Assembly (NCBI GenBank): GCA_902493665.1
Contig: CABUQL010000111.1
Location: forward strand, 1-5,118
Reading direction: 5' to 3'
DNA from: an uncultured Eubacteriales bacterium
GTDB taxonomy: Bacteria; Bacillota; Clostridia; UMGS1810
Length of the DNA stretch: 5,118 nt
Shown: positions 1 through 5,118 of the stretch, piece after piece
Layout of the letters: every line of letters starts with the position of its first letter
Position numbering within the stretch: position 1 is the first letter of the stretch
The notes under the pieces: generated by a model
Database searches by the model: none
Told to the model about the DNA's origin: nothing
The model's input: only the letters and a program-made list of their open reading frames with translations
Translations under genes and position numbers: made by a program

Positions 1-2777
1 GTGATATTTCCGGAATAGAAAGGCATTCTCTGTTCTGTCAAAGACGAGAATCCGATTTTCTCATATTTTTCGTTAATCTGAGTTTTAACACCGAAAACAT
101 CTACACCGAAATCTCCGAGAACGTATGCCCACTCAAGGTTTCTTCTCATGGCAATCGGGATTTTAACAGTTATAATGCTCTTGCCTTTTTGGATTTCGGG
201 AAGTTTTATCTTTTTAATTGCCTCGTCCGTGAAATAACCGCACGGCTCATTTGAAATCTTTTCGCCGTTAAATTTGATTTCGCAAATTTGAGGATTTTCA
301 ATTGCAAGGTATGCACCTTTATAGTCTATTACACTGTTAACTTCAAATTCCAAAGTTACACTGTGACCGCTTTCTTTGTCTTCCATTACCCACGGCTGTG
401 CAAGAGCAACTCTGCCCTTTCCTTTTTCTTTCCAGCCGAGCCATTCACGGGCAAAATTATCGATTTTCAAAATTTCTTCTTCATCGTTAAATTCGCCGTC
501 GTCAAAAGCGTATCTTGCTCTGTCCAAAATAAGAATGTTTTCTTCGGACAAAGAATAATCAACCAAATCAAAAATTCTCTTTGTCTGAGTAAGCGTCTTT
601 TCGTCGCTTTCGCCCTCATAAGAATCTGCTTCTTTTTTGCAGAGCTTTATGAGGAAACTGTCGCTTGCATACGCTCTGAACGAAACTTTTGTGTTTCCGT
701 GTTCTATTTTGTAAGGAATTTTCTTAATTTCACCGCTTAATGTATCATACAAAACAGGGGTGTATTCGCCTTTAAACGTTATGTTAAGCCCGCGCGAGAA
801 AATTATGTATTCCATAGTTTCTTTTATTTTTCTTGCAATAAATACCCACTTGCCGTCCGAATCATTTCTCATATTGTAGATGAAATCATCAGCGTTTCCG
901 CCGTCCTCGTATTTTATTTCAATTTCATTTACATCGCTTAAAACTTCGGCAATTGCAGCTTTGTCAAGGTTAACTTTTATGCTTTCGTTGTAAAGCTTTT
1001 TAATTTCATCGTTTTCGCAAAGGTCGATATATTTCGGGCATTCTCCGATAAATATGAGCTTTCCGCCGGCAGCTTTAAACTTTTTGAGAATTTCAAGAGT
1101 TGTTTTTCTAAGTGTTGCACAACCTGAAACAATAACAACATCGTAGCTCATTTCGCCGACTTTCAACGGAGCCGAAACATCTTTGCAGATGTTTGAAATT
1201 ATGTCTTCGTTTATGTAATCGTAATCGTTATGTGTTTCCAAAAGTGCAAGCGAGGTATCAACAAACTGCTTTTCAAGACCTTCTCTTATGTTTGAAACAC
1301 TGTCTTTTGCACCTGTGTAGAGCCAGCAGCTTTCAACAGGATGAACAACCGCAACTCTTACATTCGGCTTACCTCTTGTAAGCGCCGTGTTTACTCTTGC
1401 AAAGTGGTCTTCAACATATGAGTATTTTTTATACCACGGTGACTGATAGTTTATTGAAGCCGGATAGTCACGTTTTGCTTCGCCTTCCATAGATACCCAT
1501 GCAAGATGCGGTACACGCACTGTTATGCCGAGTGCTGCCTGCCAGTCGCCCTGGAATTTATGTCCTCTGAAATCGAAATCCCAGTTTGTTACGCCGTAAA
1601 GCTCCGACAAAACACCTTCTTTGCCGAACTGATGCGCCGCAGACTGTGCCTGTTTTGCAGTTCTGTAATGGAGTCCGTCACACAAAAGGTCAATTCCCGG
1701 AATACCGAAATACGGATAAGAACGCATTGCGTCGCCGACTGCTTCAGTCTGGTTTGCAAGTGTATCTTCCATCATAAGATGTCCCGTAAGTTTTATGCCG
1801 TTTTCATCGCACCATTTGCCGCACTGTTTTGCAAAAGCGTCAACAAACAAATCTGTTTTAAGTTTATGATAATTATATTTGTGTTTTGACGGCTTGTTAT
1901 CTTTAAGCGCCCACACAATCTCGGGGATAATATCGATAAACTCTACGCCGTATCTTTTTTTGTATTCCCCGTCCATAGCAAATGTCCACGGAATACCTAT
2001 ATTAATTTTTTCATCCGCATAGTGAAGTTCTTTTATAAACTGCATTTTGCTTTTGTTTCCGCCGTCATGAACGCCGATTTGCGGTTCATCCGTAAATATT
2101 GCGGGAACAACGTTGTCAAATTCATCGCCTACTACATTTTTATAGCTTTCATATGTAACGTCTATGAATTTTTTCATAGCGTCCTTATTCATTGTGTCAA
2201 CGTATGACTGGTTGTTAAACCATGCTCTGTCAGCGTCAACCTGCATATAGAGATAACGTTTTTCTCCTTCGGCTTTGTCATCTCTTCCTATTCTTTTATA
2301 GCTTTCCAAAAATCCGTTTTTGTCAAGCTTTATATCATAAGCGCAGATGAAATAAGGTTCGCACATTTCAACTGCTTCGTCAAAATCCTTTATGTCATAA
2401 TCGACATTGTCGGGCGACAAAACATAATTTTTTGTTCTGAATTTTTTCTCTTTCGTAACGTATCCGCCGGCAAATCCCGAAGGCCATCTGTCTTCATCGT
2501 AAAGCCAAGCAAGCATATCTTCATCTTTTGCTTTTTTTACACAGAATTTTACAAGATCCATAAAGTCTTTTCCAAGATACTGCGTAACAACACCCGAACG
2601 TGAGTGCATATGGAATCCGCCGAATCCCATTTCTTTAAGATATCCTATCTGCCTTTCCAAAACATCTTTTTCAAGTTTACAGTTCCATGCCCAAAACGGT
2701 GCGGCTCTGTATTCGCTTGTGGGTTTTTCAAAAAGCTCTTTGCTAAGAGTTTTTTCGCTGTTTTTCTTGTATAACAT
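1..2777 (-). CDS. GH106-like glycoside hydrolase (alpha-L-rhamnosidase related), 3' end cut by the window
   Basis: This is an uninterrupted minus-strand frame of 925 codons that runs off the left edge. The ATG at 2777-2775 is preceded by AAGGACGGAG. The N-terminus has the hallmarks of GH106-like enzymes: APFWAWN (about residues 26-32), a QI..LKEMGFGGFHMHSRSG segment (about 43-62), and WLYDEDRWPSGFAGG (about 91-105). Next come FTDEP with Glu231, GHLMMED with Glu337, PGIDLL, and LSELYG with Glu392. These three acidic residues are the candidate catalytic or metal-site residues, but I cannot assign their roles. A mixed alpha/beta segment follows, then a C-terminal beta-sandwich-like region ending in a NLEWAYVLGDFGV motif, as is usual near the end of these proteins. 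Relatives are commonly about 1000 residues, so probably only a short tail is missing. There is no signal peptide or membrane segment, so it should act in the cytoplasm on imported oligosaccharides or glycosides. The family includes alpha-L-rhamnosidases, but many members have no known substrate, so the sugar is uncertain. An AraC-type regulator gene lies just upstream on the same strand. Confidence 0.85.
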   Translation of the reverse strand, partial: MLYKKNSEKTLSKELFEKPTSEYRAAPFWAWNCKLEKDVLERQIGYLKEMGFGGFHMHSRSGVVTQYLGKDFMDLVKFCVKKAKDEDMLAWLYDEDRWPSGFAGGYVTKEKKFRTKNYVLSPDNVDYDIKDFDEAVEMCEPYFICAYDIKLDKNGFLESYKRIGRDDKAEGEKRYLYMQVDADRAWFNNQSYVDTMNKDAMKKFIDVTYESYKNVVGDEFDNVVPAIFTDEPQIGVHDGGNKSKMQFIKELHYADEKINIGIPWTFAMDGEYKKRYGVEFIDIIPEIVWALKDNKPSKHKYNYHKLKTDLFVDAFAKQCGKWCDENGIKLTGHLMMEDTLANQTEAVGDAMRSYPYFGIPGIDLLCDGLHYRTAKQAQSAAHQFGKEGVLSELYGVTNWDFDFRGHKFQGDWQAALGITVRVPHLAWVSMEGEAKRDYPASINYQSPWYKKYSYVEDHFARVNTALTRGKPNVRVAVVHPVESCWLYTGAKDSVSNIREGLEKQFVDTSLALLETHNDYDYINEDIISNICKDVSAPLKVGEMSYDVVIVSGCATLRKTTLEILKKFKAAGGKLIFIGECPKYIDLCENDEIKKLYNESIKVNLDKAAIAEVLSDVNEIEIKYEDGGNADDFIYNMRNDSDGKWVFIARKIKETMEYIIFSRGLNITFKGEYTPVLYDTLSGEIKKIPYKIEHGNTKVSFRAYASDSFLIKLCKKEADSYEGESDEKTLTQTKRIFDLVDYSLSEENILILDRARYAFDDGEFNDEEEILKIDNFAREWLGWKEKGKGRVALAQPWVMEDKESGHSVTLEFEVNSVIDYKGAYLAIENPQICEIKFNGEKISNEPCGYFTDEAIKKIKLPEIQKGKSIITVKIPIAMRRNLEWAYVLGDFGVDVFGVKTQINEKYEKIGFSSLTEQRMPFYSGNI

Positions 2778-2785
2778 AACTTCAA

Positions 2786-2795
2786 CTCCGTCCTT
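2786..2795 (-). promoter_or_regulatory. Ribosome binding site of the glycoside hydrolase gene
   Basis: On the minus strand AAGGACGGAG precedes the ATG at 2777. GGAG ends 8 nt before the start codon, and AAGGA lies a little farther away. Together with the APFWAWN motif about 25 codons downstream, this fixes the start. Confidence 0.7.
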
Positions 2796-2800
2796 TTTAT

Positions 2801-2818
2801 ATTTAATTAAAATTAAAT
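2801..2818. repeat. AT-only perfect inverted repeat in the leader of the glycoside hydrolase gene
   Basis: ATTTAATT and AATTAAAT form perfect 8-bp arms around a 2-bp centre, 5 bp upstream of the hydrolase ribosome binding site. The loop is too short for the arms to form a full RNA hairpin, so if it is functional it is more likely a protein-binding site in DNA. It consists only of A and T in AT-rich DNA, so chance is a real alternative. Confidence 0.35.
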
Positions 2819-2848
2819 TCTTTTCTTTTTCGCTCTGTCTCACTTTTC

Positions 2849-2877
2849 ATTTTAAGTTATTTTACGCAAAAAAACAA
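2849..2877 (-). promoter_or_regulatory. Candidate promoter of the glycoside hydrolase gene
   Basis: On the minus strand TTGTTT (2877-2872) is followed after 17 bp by TAAAAT (2854-2849). The -10 box matches the consensus in 5 of 6 positions and the -35 box in 3 of 6. A weak -35 box would suit a promoter that needs an activator such as the AraC protein encoded upstream. Transcription would begin near 2842, leaving a leader of about 65 nt that contains the AT palindrome and the ribosome binding site. Read-through from the regulator gene is the alternative. Confidence 0.3.
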
Positions 2878-2908
2878 CCGTCTTTTTTCTTGTTTTTGGG
2901 GGTATATT

Positions 2909-3754
2909 TTAATGTATTTTCTTTCTGTATTCACGGGGAGTTGTTCCGATAATACTTTTAAATATTTTGTTGAAAAATTTCACGTCGCTATACCCCACCG
3001 CTTCCGACACGTCTTCTATTTTTCTCGATGTGTTTGCAATAAGGCGGCAGGCATTTTCAATTCTTACCTTTTGAAGGTAGCAGCTGAACGTCATTCCGAG
3101 ATTATCTTTAAAACGTTTGCTTAAATACGGCACACTGTAACCGAGGAGAGTGCTTATATCGGACAGCTTTATTCTTTCGCTGTAGTTTTTTTCTATATAC
3201 GAAACCGCCTCACGGCTCACATCGTCGATGTTTCCGTTTTTTTCGCTTATGCAAACGCTCCTCAGTATCAGAATTATTGTTTCTATAAGAAGGCATCTTA
3301 ATATTTCGCGATAACCCGTTTTTTTGGCTTTGTATTCGTCAATCATTTTTAAAATGAGATTTTTCACTTCGCCATCGGAATCGTAAAAAACATTGTCGGC
3401 AGGCATTTTTGAAAATGCCGCATTATTAAATTTTATAAGGTAGTTGCTTAAAATGTCGCTGAATTTACGGCAGTCTTTAAGCATCGGGTCGATGTATTCG
3501 GGATAAAAAAGACAATTTACGATTTTTATTGTTTTTCCGTTTTTCGACTCATAACTATGGTAACTGTTGTGGTCGATTATAAAATAATCTCCGGCTTTAA
3601 CTTCGCATTTTTCATCATCTATGTAGTGAATGCAATCGCCTTCCAAAATATACACAAGCTCAAGAAAATCATGCTTATGTCTCGTTGTGTTTTTATGCTC
3701 CCATACACCTATGAAAAAAAGATTTTTACAAAGCTCTTTTCCGTAATAATCCAT
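2909..3754 (-). CDS. AraC-family transcriptional regulator with cupin sensor domain
   Basis: The predicted protein has 281 residues, close to the usual length for cupin-type AraC regulators. The N-terminal part carries a cupin/AraC-binding pattern: a HKHDFLELVYILEG stretch (about residues 26-39), then AGDYFIIDHNSYHSYE (about 53-68). In the family this domain binds a small ligand, often a sugar. A helical connector follows. The last 100 or so residues hold two helix-turn-helix units: IKLSDISTLLGYSVPYLSKRFK, then IEDVSEAVGYSDVKFFNKIFK, closing with the signature GTTPREYRKK. I chose the ATG at 3754-3752 because GGGGTGGA lies 4 nt upstream. An in-frame ATG at 3778 has no ribosome binding site and would lie about 5 nt from the predicted transcription start. 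The gene lies 131 bp upstream of the GH106-like hydrolase on the same strand, which makes that enzyme its likely target. The ligand is unknown. Confidence 0.88.
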   Translation of the reverse strand: MDYYGKELCKNLFFIGVWEHKNTTRHKHDFLELVYILEGDCIHYIDDEKCEVKAGDYFIIDHNSYHSYESKNGKTIKIVNCLFYPEYIDPMLKDCRKFSDILSNYLIKFNNAAFSKMPADNVFYDSDGEVKNLILKMIDEYKAKKTGYREILRCLLIETIILILRSVCISEKNGNIDDVSREAVSYIEKNYSERIKLSDISTLLGYSVPYLSKRFKDNLGMTFSCYLQKVRIENACRLIANTSRKIEDVSEAVGYSDVKFFNKIFKSIIGTTPREYRKKIH

Positions 3755-3758
3755 AAAA

Positions 3759-3766
3759 TCCACCCC
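3759..3766 (-). promoter_or_regulatory. Ribosome binding site that decides the AraC gene start
   Basis: GGGGTGGA on the minus strand lies 4 nt before the ATG at 3754. It supports that start over the in-frame ATG at 3778, which has only AT-rich sequence upstream. Confidence 0.6.
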
Positions 3767-3787
3767 ATTTAAAACCATTTATATGGT
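3765..3787. repeat. Direct and inverted repeats at the AraC transcription start
   Basis: CCATTTA occurs at 3765-3771 and again at 3775-3781, exactly 10 bp apart, so both copies face the same side of the helix. The second copy overlaps an inverted repeat, ACCAT (3774-3778) and ATGGT (3783-3787), with a 4-bp centre. The cluster covers the predicted transcription start and leader of the regulator gene, a position suited to autorepression. The repeats are short and the binding protein is unknown. Confidence 0.35.
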
Positions 3788-3789
3788 AT

Positions 3790-3818
3790 ATTATAATGTT
3801 TTAATTTTTCCTTGTCAA
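3790..3818 (-). promoter_or_regulatory. Consensus sigma-A type promoter of the AraC gene
   Basis: On the minus strand TTGACA (3818-3813), a 17-bp spacer and TATAAT (3795-3790) match the consensus at all twelve positions. Transcription should start near 3783, about 28 nt before the preferred ATG. This perfect promoter implies that the regulator is strongly made unless repressed. The flanking repeats offer possible repressor sites. Confidence 0.85.
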
Positions 3819-3831
3819 TCCCGGTTTAACA
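3813..3831. promoter_or_regulatory. Candidate shared operator between divergent promoters (imperfect palindrome)
   Basis: The 19-bp sequence TGTCAATCCCGGTTTAACA is an imperfect palindrome of the form TGTnAAnCCnGGnTTnACA. Seven of nine position pairs are symmetric about 3822. Its ends are the two -35 boxes of the divergent promoters, TTGACA on the minus strand and TTAACA on the plus strand. Part of the symmetry therefore follows from the paired -35 boxes, but the inner AA, CC / GG, TT match does not. A protein bound here would block both promoters. It is not a good match to the catabolite-control cre consensus. Confidence 0.4.
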
Positions 3832-3855
3832 TTAAAACAAAATAAATCATATAAT
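3826..3855 (+). promoter_or_regulatory. Promoter of the small DUF6774-like gene
   Basis: TTAACA (3826-3831), an 18-bp spacer and TATAAT (3850-3855) match the consensus in 11 of 12 positions. Transcription would start near 3862, at the ribosome binding site. That would give a leader of only about 10 nt, which is tight, so the exact start is uncertain. Confidence 0.6.
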
Positions 3856-3858
3856 AAA

Positions 3859-3866
3859 AAAGGTGA
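3859..3866 (+). promoter_or_regulatory. Ribosome binding site fixing a GTG start
   Basis: AAAGGTGA lies 5 nt before the GTG at 3872. No in-frame ATG exists nearby, so this site is what identifies the small gene and its start. Confidence 0.75.
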
Positions 3867-3871
3867 TTTAA

Positions 3872-4171
3872 GTGGATTTTGCCTCGATTAATCTTTATAC
3901 ATATTCCGTAAGTTCAATTGCAAATATTTTATCGTCAATTTTAGATGACGACGAGCTTGCACTGCTTGCCGCAGTTTTTGCGCAGCTTGGCGATACGCTT
4001 GCAACAATTGCCGTTTTAAGAACCACTTCGCCGAAAAAAAGTACATCGGACGAAAACTCACAAAATAACGGCAATTCAAACACTTCATCACCCGTTTTTG
4101 CAAAAGATGATTTTATGGACAAAACAAACAAAATAGCAAACATTTTAAAATTTATAAATGATATGTCTTAA
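3872..4171 (+). CDS. Small DUF6774-like protein of unknown function with C-terminal extension
   Basis: The protein has 99 residues, a GTG start, a strong ribosome binding site and its own promoter. Residues 1-50 look helical and include DDDELALLAAVFAQLGDTLATIAVL (residues 25-49). From memory, this resembles the short cysteine-containing Clostridia proteins grouped as DUF6774, where a similar D/E-ELA..AVF.QLGDTL.TI core recurs. That assignment is by recall and not verified. Unlike the versions I recall, this one has no cysteine at all. Residues 51-75 are a Ser/Thr/Asn-rich linker, probably disordered. Residues 76-99 form a charged, probably amphipathic helix (DDFMDKTNKIANILKFIND). It has no signal peptide and no clear membrane span, although the core is hydrophobic enough for a helical pair or a peripheral membrane role. 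It is transcribed divergently from the AraC gene and shares its promoter region, and it converges on the patatin-like gene. Function unknown. Confidence 0.75.
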   Translation: MDFASINLYTYSVSSIANILSSILDDDELALLAAVFAQLGDTLATIAVLRTTSPKKSTSDENSQNNGNSNTSSPVFAKDDFMDKTNKIANILKFINDMS

Positions 4172-4199
4172 TTTTCCGCATAAAAAACGCAAATATAAC

Positions 4200-4240
4200 A
4201 AAACCCCTGCACAATAAAAATTATTTATGCAAGGGTTTTT
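4200..4240. terminator. Bidirectional terminator between convergent genes
   Basis: AAAACCC (4200-4206) pairs with GGGTTTT (4233-4239). After one C/A mismatch TGCA pairs with TGCA, and the loop holds a further AATAA/TTATT pairing, giving a long hairpin. On the plus strand the stem runs into TTTTTCTTTATT, a good U-tract that ends the small gene 28 nt after its stop. On the minus strand the stem is followed by TTTTGTTATATTT and begins just 6 nt after the patatin-like stop codon, so the same hairpin can end both transcripts. Confidence 0.85.
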
Positions 4241-4245
4241 CTTTA

Positions 4246-5100
4246 TTATGAATTGATATATTCTTTTATTTCATCCATTTTTTCCAGGGCTTTTTTGTAT
4301 CCGTCATCATACATTTCTTTAATTTTTACAGGGTCGGATTCAGTTCTTTTCCACGAAGACGTATCATCGGGAAAAATAACAAGCGCTTTTTTTTCACATT
4401 CGTATTCCTCAAGCAATTTGTGACACTTATTATATAAATCGGTTCTGTTTTTTAATGCCTTTACAAAATTCGGATATTTTCTGTATATAACAGATGACAC
4501 ATTAATTCCCGCTTCAACTTTTTTAACATAATTTTTTTCTCTTGTAACCACCGCAATAATTTTATCGCATCCGTCATTGTATGCTTTTTTAATCGGAATG
4601 GGATCTGCAATTCCGCCGTCAAGATAAAGATTTCCGTTTATTTTTACAGGTTTAAACATAATCGGGAGAGAGCACGTTGCCACAAGCAGTTTCCATGTTT
4701 TGTCATCATAATTTACAGGAAAATATTCTGCTTTGCCCGTTTTTAAATTTGTTAAAACCGCATATGACTCGCCCTTAAATTTTTTTGCGGTATCGTAATC
4801 GTAAGGGACGTAAATATTCGGGATATCGTCAAAAACAAACTTTATATTATAGTAACTGTGATTGTTTTTTGAAAAAAAGTATTTAAATCCCATATATCTT
4901 TTATCGTTTAAATACTCAAGCCCTATCTTAAGACTTCTGCCTTTTTGTTTTGATATATATGAAACTCCGTTTGCAATACCTGCCGATGCTCCTATAATAT
5001 AATCTGCCATAATATCATTTTCCAAAAGTGCGTCCATTACGCCTATTGAAAAATACGTTCTGCTTGCTCCGCCTTCAAGCACAAGTCCAAGTTTTTTCAA
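4246..5100 (-). CDS. Patatin-like phospholipase / acylhydrolase (YjjU type)
   Basis: This 284-residue protein has the full patatin catalytic set. The oxyanion segment is EGGASR (residues 9-14). The nucleophile elbow GASAG contains Ser39 of the GxSxG motif. The second member of the Ser-Asp dyad is Asp161 in YLDGGIADPIPI. The family hydrolyses acyl esters of lipids, but the substrate here is unknown. The C-terminal part (about residues 215-284, with FPDD, RTESDP and YDDGYKKA) resembles the accessory region seen in E. coli YjjU and clostridial relatives, annotated as DUF6363 as far as I recall. No signal peptide is seen, so it is probably cytoplasmic. Translation must start at the TTG at 5100-5098: AGAGGTGA lies 6 nt upstream, and the next internal Met (residue 22) would remove the oxyanion motif. 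Any promoter lies outside the window. A TAG just upstream (5113-5115) could be the end of a preceding gene but cannot be judged from so few bases. Confidence 0.9.
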   Translation of the reverse strand: MKKLGLVLEGGASRTYFSIGVMDALLENDIMADYIIGASAGIANGVSYISKQKGRSLKIGLEYLNDKRYMGFKYFFSKNNHSYYNIKFVFDDIPNIYVPYDYDTAKKFKGESYAVLTNLKTGKAEYFPVNYDDKTWKLLVATCSLPIMFKPVKINGNLYLDGGIADPIPIKKAYNDGCDKIIAVVTREKNYVKKVEAGINVSSVIYRKYPNFVKALKNRTDLYNKCHKLLEEYECEKKALVIFPDDTSSWKRTESDPVKIKEMYDDGYKKALEKMDEIKEYINS

Positions 5101-5106
5101 TCACGT

Positions 5107-5114
5107 TCACCTCT
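5107..5114 (-). promoter_or_regulatory. Ribosome binding site fixing a TTG start
   Basis: AGAGGTGA on the minus strand lies 6 nt before the TTG at 5100. This near-perfect site decides the non-ATG start of the patatin-like gene. Confidence 0.8.
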
Positions 5115-5118
5115 ATGT

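Noticed and set aside
288..740. Plus-strand open frame of 150 codons
   Set aside because: It lies wholly inside and antisense to the GH106-like gene, has no ribosome binding site, and its Phe/Cys-rich translation is typical of the reverse of an AAA/GAA-rich gene.
1506..1889. Plus-strand open frames opposite the middle of the hydrolase gene (also 1193-1381 and 2022-2207)
   Set aside because: These are antisense shadows of a strongly conserved coding region, without start signals or recognisable domains.
2870..2897. Possible terminator after the AraC gene: AAAAACAA pairing with TTGTTTTT
   Set aside because: The stem is almost entirely A-T with a 12-nt loop and a U-run that is part of the stem itself. 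It is too weak to call, and it overlaps the candidate -35 box of the hydrolase promoter.
2719..2952. Plus-strand open frame across the hydrolase start and the intergenic gap
   Set aside because: Its Phe-rich product comes from T-rich DNA. It overlaps the hydrolase start, the intergenic region and the AraC end, with no ribosome binding site.
3813..3831. Catabolite repression (cre) site
   Set aside because: The palindrome has a CC-n-GG centre and does not fit the WTGNNARCGNWWWCAW pattern.
3779..3871. Riboswitch or structured leader between the divergent genes
   Set aside because: The two predicted leaders are only about 10 and 28 nt long, leaving no room for an aptamer.
3895..4143. Minus-strand open frame of 82 codons opposite the small gene
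   Set aside because: It has no ribosome binding site or promoter, whereas the plus-strand small gene has both, plus a family-like core.

Overview
The window looks like part of the chromosome of a low-GC Gram-positive anaerobe of the class Clostridia, possibly gut-associated. The evidence is AT-rich DNA, AGA/AAA/GAA-rich codon use, strong purine Shine-Dalgarno sites, GTG and TTG starts next to good ribosome binding sites, a consensus sigma-A type promoter, and gene families typical of this group. No taxonomic marker is present, so this placement is an inference. I see no mobile element, CRISPR array, tRNA or rRNA.

From left to right there are four genes. Positions 1-2777 (minus) hold most of a large cytoplasmic glycoside hydrolase of the GH106-like type (alpha-L-rhamnosidase related). 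Its 3' end lies outside the window. This reading frame has no stop inside the window and fills the whole left half. Positions 2909-3754 (minus) encode an AraC-family regulator with an N-terminal cupin and a C-terminal double helix-turn-helix. It lies 131 bp upstream of the hydrolase on the same strand, which suggests that it senses a sugar ligand and controls the hydrolase gene. Positions 3872-4171 (plus) encode a 99-residue protein transcribed divergently from the regulator. It resembles the small Firmicutes DUF6774-type proteins but has an extra low-complexity linker and C-terminal helix. Positions 4246-5100 (minus) encode a patatin-like serine acylhydrolase of the YjjU type, convergent with the small gene.

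The regulatory DNA is unusually legible. The regulator has a perfect TTGACA-17-TATAAT promoter. The small gene has TTAACA-18-TATAAT pointing the other way. The two -35 boxes lie back to back inside a 19-bp imperfect palindrome (3813-3831) that could be a shared operator. A long hairpin at 4200-4239 serves both convergent genes as a terminator. An AT-only perfect inverted repeat lies just upstream of the hydrolase ribosome binding site.

Most of the window is ordinary accessory metabolism. The least understood parts are the small protein and the divergent control region it shares with the AraC gene. I found no convincing evidence of a wholly new system.
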